Assembly: GCA_025531455.1 (NCBI GenBank)
Contig: JAMYHL010000055.1
Coordinates: 1 to 64,000 of the forward strand
DNA length: 64,000 nucleotides
Source: Apiotrichum sp. Y4204
Taxonomy: Eukaryota > Basidiomycota > Tremellomycetes > Trichosporonales > Trichosporonaceae
Direction of reading: 5' to 3'
Made by a program: the position numbers and the translations under genes. This document shows, piece after piece, positions 59,201 through 64,000 of this stretch (within the stretch, counting starts at the first letter, position 1; each line of letters begins with the position of its first letter). The notes under the pieces are model-generated. The model was given only the letters and a program-made list of their open reading frames with translations. It made no database searches and was not told the DNA's origin.

Positions 59201-59554
59201 GGTGTTAACCGCGGTGCGGACGGGCTGGCCTTTGTCCATGGAGAGGGTGAGGAGGATGGGAATAATGGGGATGAAGACGCCCTGAACGCCGGCGCCGATG
59301 GTGCGGCAAATACGCTCGACAAGCACGGGAGCCGACTCGCGCTCAAAGCCGCTCTTGGACGCGACCCAGAGCTTGACGACCTCGACAATCTTGGCATTCT
59401 CGATAGCCTCAATCGTGCGCGGGTCCTTCTTAAGGGTAAGCGCGATGCCGTCCGCGATCGCCTTGGCGTCGGCGTTGGTGGGGGCCGAGGCGAGCTTGGT
59501 CAGCTCCTCCGCGAGCGGAGTCGCGGGAAGGGGGCTGGGGGTAGCAGTGGGCAT
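56213..59554 (-). CDS. NEW1: ABC-F ATPase of the eEF3 group, NEW1/Elf1 type
   Basis: One uninterrupted exon of 1113 residues. The N-terminal half is HEAT-like (GVFIPIIPILLTLSMDKG and later LSSTTFVAEVTGPTLAVMV), then a four-helix region and two ABC cassettes. NBD1 has ANGAGKST at about 488-496, LSGGWKMK and LLLDEPTNHLD. NBD2 has GPNGAGKST at about 728, a chromodomain-type insert ending DHRWNAWIPRDVL, then LSGGQKVK and FLDEPTNFLD. The basic C-terminus KKKKKKTRNEIKAQEERRR, then RKLNWLTYGG, resembles S. pombe Elf1 and yeast New1 rather than eEF3 itself, which favours the ribosome-recycling/translation-termination paralogue. The yeast New1 prion-like N-terminus is absent. Strong codon bias suggests high expression. 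eEF3 remains a less likely alternative. Confidence 0.9.
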   Translation of the reverse strand: MPTATPSPLPATPLAEELTKLASAPTNADAKAIADGIALTLKKDPRTIEAIENAKIVEVVKLWVASKSGFERESAPVLVERICRTIGAGVQGVFIPIIPILLTLSMDKGQPVRTAVNTAIKALIKICPPEATRPVIQSLTRALEECKGWRSKVAACKAIEELVKPGAEEWVAMELGETIPIVEKAMHDTKAEVAAAATKAATTLCGTLPNPDVLKHVNLLVDAMASPAAVPKTIKGLSSTTFVAEVTGPTLAVMVPLLTRALKERSTDTQRMTCVVIGNLVKLVRDPTVAARYLGSLVTGVEQIATGAAFPEIRAFAQTALDILHGAGASATATPLPPRDVIASVNETLQVMAPFIDVPNFPKKPTVPLGAMWSMPNNPIVANAIEHEANIIADLVDLRRFDAEIWEGKAVASFFKLLMGSEAGPTVATSLRKAFMDLDRARFAPPEEDDETDGPLVCDIQFSLAYGGLLLLNHTNLKLRRGRRYGICAANGAGKSTLMKAIRDGKVEGFPPPDELRTIMVEHALQGEDTSAAIVDFIAADPKLAGRERKEVADMLLSVGFSEEKQQDPVASLSGGWKMKLELARAMLIGADILLLDEPTNHLDVQTVAWLEDYLNNLPQMTCMIVSHDSGFLDNVCTDIIHYEQKKLVYYKGNLSKFVERVPAAKSYYTLAATSIKFTFPPPGNLVGVRSNTRAILKLSNCTFTYPGASKPSLKNATCSLSLSSRVGVVGPNGAGKSTLIKLLTGETVPQEGTVHKHPALRVGYVAQHAFHHINQHLDKTAVQYIQWRYQDGHDREMLEKATRVLTDEDIEMMERPIEGRNGELRKIECILGRQKLKKSFQYEIKFKGLDHRWNAWIPRDVLLEKGFQKLVGQFDDMESSREGAGMRDTSAAAVREVLEAVGLDGDIAQYNEMSGLSGGQKVKVVIAASMFNRPQCLFLDEPTNFLDREALGGLAVAIREWGGAVCIISHSTEFVSALCPEIWNVDNGVLTHAGRVALADENFDDSAPNSRVPSSRGTPRTGAATPMTGDATPMSALTSAATSAVNSTVNSTVNSEAEDADLAKLAKLALKPKKKKKKTRNEIKAQEERRRIRKLNWLTYGGEREPDTDDDE

Positions 59555-61243
59555 TGCCGTTGCCTATTAGGTCCTGAGTGCTTGGACGAGGGGGTGTCAG
59601 GAGAAGGTGGTGAATCTACTGTTTGCGCAGATTTTTTTTTTTCTTGTTCGACGATGGGGTTGAAAATTACGGCGGTGGCGAACAGACACACGGGCGGGGA
59701 ATATACTATAGTTTTACAGCGGTAGAGTGGTGAGATAGTAGACAAGTACACAGCGCGCTAAGGTGGCCTCTTTCCGCGATGAGGAGATGTTGAGAAGCAA
59801 AAAGGAGGGAATGAAAGAAATTGTCGTGGCCCGGAAGTGGTCGCGCCCAGCAGCGGCGGCGGTGGTGGTGTCACTCATCCGTGTACTCTGTGGCCTCTCT
59901 CCCCGGTGGAGATAAGGGGCAGCTGAAAAAAAAAAACCTCAAAAAATCACTCCCCCATTCGGCCGCTGATCCGGCCCTTGTGAAACACATCACGTGACTT
60001 ACACGCACGTGCACCAATGCCCTGAGCCAAACCGCAGATCTGCACTCAGCTGATCGCCAAAGGAAGGGAGGATCTCAAAGCTTGACATTCAGGAGATCCT
60101 TCGCAGCTTCACAGATCGTCGGAGTGGGGGATCGGCGTTCAGGGGATTCTCGTGGACACCGCTACTGAAATGGCGAAGGAGCTGAGGGTCTGAGAGTCTG
60201 GCTGGGGTCGATCGCGACCAGAGGTCCGCAGCTGGGCAGATGGCTTCTGGCCGATTGATCCGCGATTGAGCTATTGAGAAACGTATGGAGCACCTGGAGA
60301 AATGATGAACAGAGGACTAGAGAAAACAGCCACAATCATGACCTTGTAACATAGATAAACACGCCAGAATAGCTTTGCAACTTCTTATCTCGGATACTTG
60401 ACACCCCCCGCGATGGGAAAATGGGGGATGCCAAGACCACCGATAGCAGTACAAGTTGTGCAGCAATCCGGTATGATACGCCACAGCATCACTTGTATCA
60501 GAGATATCAGAGGTATCAACCCTCGACGCAGATCACTGCATTCTACTGGGTTACCAGGAGATTGTCGGCGAGAAAATCATGGGATCGTCTGCTCCTGATT
60601 TGCATGTTTGGGCGGCGGTGATGCGTAGCTATTGCCTCGTTTCATGGCTCTTTATGCGACAGTTGCCAAGAAGTGCTCGGGGGATGTCAGTCCCACAGTA
60701 CCATTCCTTGATCTTCTCAGTGTTGCCAGGATGGCCCTGGGACTACGGTAGTTGCACAAATCCCCTTTTGGACGAAGTCGTTACTTGACTGGAAGGAGAT
60801 GCGGAGGAACACAAAGCCCTCGTGGACATGCAGCCAGCCGACGGCACCTTGGTCAACGACTCACCAACTACCTGGTAATCCCTAGTGATATGGGCCCTGC
60901 GATCTCCCCGGTAAGCTAGGGATCGCCGACGTGGGCTCTCGTAGACTGCAGTTGGCAGCCCGCGGTAACCGGCATAGTATGGTTCCTCGAGAGGTACGGG
61001 TGTTGAAGTTACAGCTGCGATTGGTGAGGGCGTTAGGGTGACCGTGCGGTGCTTAAGTGTTGAGTAAATGTGAGAGACTTTGGGTGCAGGTACTCCCTAG
61101 CCGTCCGCTTCAGCAGTCAAGCAGGGCAAAGGCCCAATCGCCAGGGATACCAGGGATATCAGTCCTCCGCCATAACATATTCATTTTGCCACCTTCATCC
61201 GGTTGTACTCTTCTTTTCCTACGCAAAATCTTCCCCCCGACTG
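59555..61243. other. Intergenic
   Basis: About 1.7 kb. The left end is the ABC-F promoter, with a T/A-run near 59632-59645. No gene is supported. Confidence 0.45.
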
Positions 61244-61872
61244 TTACGACGGCCGCGTCTGGTCCTTGGGCCGGAGCTCGGCCTTTGCGGCGTCCCCGCG
61301 CAGGCGGGCGGCAAAGTCCTTTTCGAGGTCGGCCCGCGTGTCGATCTCCTCGGCAATCTGCGCCTCGCGCATGTGCTGGAAGGCGGCGCATTTGCTGAGT
61401 GTCAGGGAAAGTGGTCTCGCGTTTCAAAGCTGCTGAGTGCCTTCGGAGCTCAGTCACACGCTCGTCCGCAAAGTCTTCTCGCGGCTTGCGGTACAGTTCA
61501 TCACACTCACTTGTTGCCAATCTTGCGGACGAGATAGTAGTGCCCCGCAGCCATGCCAAGGGTGTATCCGGCAAACGAGGAGATGCTCATGGTCGCGAGC
61601 GTAAACGTGAACGGCACGATGCGGGGGAGGAGCGGGCGTGCGCGGCGGATGCGGTCGTAGATGGGAATGGCGGTGAGCGATCCCGCAAAGATACCGACCG
61701 TCTCAAACCAGCCCGCGGAGCGGACGTGACGGATGTCCTCGCGGGTGATCGTGCCGCTCGTCACGCCCCGCTGTAGGATCTTGTACGAGATGCGCGGGAG
61801 AGAGTCCTCGGGACCCAGGATCGGACGCTCCAGCTCCGGAGTCGGGTCGTAGGGCGTTACTTCGTCGGCCAT
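61244..61872 (-). CDS. Small two-helix membrane protein, possibly mitochondrial
   Basis: Two exons, 61511-61872 and 61244-61394, with a 116-nt intron, give 170 residues. After an acidic, proline-containing N-terminus (DEVTPYDPTPELERP) there are two hydrophobic segments at about 55-73 and 86-114, the second being FTFTLATMSISSFAGYTLGM. A helical, charged C-terminus follows (MREAQIAEEIDTRADLEKD). Paired small-residue helices with a Cys just after them recall OCIA-domain proteins of the inner mitochondrial membrane, but the match is weak and no family is claimed. The intron is confirmed by phase, and the downstream exon continues an amphipathic helix. Confidence 0.72.
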
Positions 61873-64000
61873 GGTGGGAGAGGTGTGTGGAGTTGATATG
61901 AGAAAGTTGATGGATATGAGAATCTTGGGTTCTGCGTCACCAGCTACTTAACTACTTGGTTGTCAGACGACGACTCCAGTATCCGTATGACCGTAGAACA
62001 TGCTCAACCCCCGACAGGCCCGACAGATGGCAGACGGCCGAAAAAGGCCCAGACGCTCCTCGAAGACAATGCCGTAAGGTTCCCGAGTCGGACAGTCTCC
62101 GGCCAGACTGCCATCACAATTTCTCCATGCATCTTGCTCTCCATCGATGCATCTCCGGCAACGCATTGTATAACCAGCGTCCGACCCCGCTGTTCAGGCC
62201 TTCAGGCGTGCTTGAAGACCTTGCCGCGAAGATCGCGGTTGCCTAAACATGGTCGTCTCCAGATCGTTCTTGAATGTGTGGGACGTCATCGTCTGGTGGA
62301 CAATACTATGATCCTGACAACGTCATATCGCCACACCTAATGGTCGCGCTTCTCGGCGGCAATTGGCTCCCAACGGAGATACATACCCCCCAGGCGTTAT
62401 TCAGCGTGGGAACATGAGAACGATGTGTGTCGCGTGATTTTAATCCACGTGAATTGGTAGTTGCGACTTCGTTGCGACGAAGCGTCGAGAGTCATGAGTC
62501 ACCCTCGAGCCGCAGAGAGGATCAAAGGCTGGACGATGCTCTGTCCGACAGAATAGAGTCGATGTCGCTTGCTACTAGTTATAATGCTCTGACGTTCTGT
62601 CGAGTGTCTCCCCTCGAACGGAAGACGAGATATCGAGATGATCCAGCACTTCGAATGCAGCACAGCAAAGGCGAGGGCCCATGCATGGGCTCACTCGGCG
62701 TCAGTGAGACAATGTTTGTGGCGTTCGTACCTGCAGGTTCCTGCAACTGCTGCATCGGTGATCGATGTACAAACGTTTTATTCCGGACATCTCATTCCTG
62801 GTCAAAGCTCCAACGGAAACCGTCGTGTATGTCATGTATGGCAGCGTTCTCACGTTCTGATAACACGGGACGTGGTGTTGGTGTACTGATGTTGTGGACA
62901 CTGGGATGACCTGCTCCTGGAAGAACATCAGTTTGTATCCGTCCGTTGCTTTCGTCGAGACAACTTGCCAAGCTGCCAAGTGCTCTGTCTCACATCCTTT
63001 CTGTATGAGCAGTGAAACAAAATGCTACACGCTTTATGTCCCCATACCGCCGGTGCCGCCGGTCATAACTCAGGAATGCAAGGTGTGTCTTGTATACCCT
63101 GTCGATCATCAACCAAGTCCCCAACATCAACAATTGCTATCGTTGTCTGGCGCCTCGGATTGTGCGCTTTTGTGCGTCGTACAGCGGTGCGGCCGGTGCG
63201 GGCCGGGCGGACCGCCACATGTGGCAAGCAGCCACACAACACCAAATAGGAGGCTCGGGGTTGGTGAGAGATTAGGCCGTGCTCCGGTCGCGGGACGGAG
63301 CGACAGGGTTTGCATTCCGTAAAGATTGCGTTTGTGTCCGCCACATACGTGATGTGCGCGCGATGTGCAGAGCTTGCGCGCCGGCAGCGCTCATTCGGTG
63401 CATACAATTTTGCACAGCAAGCGACGAGAGCGACGAGGCGGCTGCGCCGCGTGCGCCGTGTGTCCCTTCTTCGTGTATCCCACATCCGCAAGTCGTCAGT
63501 CAAAGGTATGAGTGGTGTGCTTTGTTTAGTATTACTGTGTGCACGTGAGGGCGCCGCGCGAACAAGCACCAAGTACAAAGTGTACAGCGCTTGTTCCGGT
63601 GCTGTGCCATCCAGTATTCGGTATAACGCAGCTGCGTACTCCGTATTCAAAGTGCAGGCACGAGATCGGTGCTGGGAAATAGGTATGGCCAGCCCAACTT
63701 GATTGTGATGGACTGTGCGTGGTTGTGCGGGGCGGTACGACACCAGCGCAAACAGCCTGGGAACTGGGCGATCTCGCTGTCGTCTGCAACCTCGCTGTCG
63801 TCTCGCCAGATACAGTCGAGGCTCGAGGATGGAGATAAGTATGGACGCAACGCGCAACGCGCAAAGTAGCACATGGCGCGCATGGCGCGCATGGCGCAAC
63901 ATACCGTCCATGCACAGGGTCCCTGTCCCGCTGCCCAGCTCTGGGCTTTCTGGAACGGCTGCCAGGGGATAATGCATGATCTCCAGGCGGATTCGGCAGG
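61873..64000. other. Gene-poor right end of the window
   Basis: The first 100 bases are the promoter of the 61872 gene. A 304-codon minus-strand frame (63063-63977) is Arg/His/Cys-rich with no protein-like periodicity and is not accepted. Nothing else is supported. Confidence 0.4.

Noticed and set aside
57986..59725. 579-codon frame antisense to the ABC-F ATPase
   Set aside because: A codon-bias shadow of the well-supported sense gene, rich in Gly/Glu/Val with no domain. The 426-codon frame at 56177-57457 is the same case.
63063..63977. 304-codon minus-strand frame at the right end
   Set aside because: Composition (Arg, His, Cys, Thr) and lack of hydrophobic periodicity look non-coding. No splice-linked extension was found.
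1..64000. CRISPR arrays, insertion sequences, rRNA, transposase or viral genes
   Set aside because: No spaced direct-repeat array, terminal inverted repeats with transposase, reverse transcriptase or rRNA core sequence was seen on reading both strands.

Overview
The window is nuclear DNA from a GC-rich basidiomycete yeast. Genes carry many short spliceosomal introns (33-180 nt) with GTRNGT donors, CTRAC-like branch sites and YAG acceptors, and coding third positions are strongly G/C. The gene content (GT69 capsule-type mannosyltransferase, the NEW1/Elf1 branch of fungal-specific ABC-F ATPases, RPB11, a Sos7-like kinetochore protein) fits Tremellomycetes, most likely Trichosporonales. That placement is an inference from style and content, not from a marker gene. 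There is no operon structure, CRISPR, rRNA, transposase or viral gene that I can see.

Layout. 0-5 kb: a truncated PQ-loop transporter (-) diverges from a DHA2-type MFS transporter (+), followed by GPI mannosyltransferase 1 (-) and an intron-bearing tRNA-Pro. 5-11 kb: a small protein built of two tandem repeats, two uncharacterised proteins and a four-exon AAAP amino-acid transporter (-). 10.9-16.3 kb: a gene-poor stretch, then a pyrimidine-rich leader into a five-exon GT69 glycosyltransferase (17.2-19.4 kb). 20-31 kb: several minus-strand genes, namely two proteins with the same unusual cysteine-cluster pattern, two small membrane proteins and a TPR co-chaperone-like protein. 31-37 kb: gene-poor apart from two intron-bearing tRNA-Ser(GCT) genes in opposite orientation. 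37-48 kb: a secreted GH105-like hydrolase, a large ubiquitin protease with a run of 33-34 nt introns, tRNA-Trp, the Sos7-like protein and a secreted double-psi beta-barrel protein. 48-52 kb: gene-poor. 52-62 kb: RPB11, a monocarboxylate-type MFS transporter, the intronless 1113-residue NEW1/Elf1 ATPase and a two-helix small membrane protein. The last 2 kb hold no supported gene.

The genes are mostly unrelated neighbours. The one functional pairing suggested by position is the divergent PQ-loop/DHA2 pair, since both families include vacuolar basic amino-acid transporters. The most unusual items are the two-repeat small protein, the pair of atypical cysteine-cluster proteins and the minimal introns. 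All exon boundaries were placed by hand from splice signals, frame and family motifs, so they should be treated as models.
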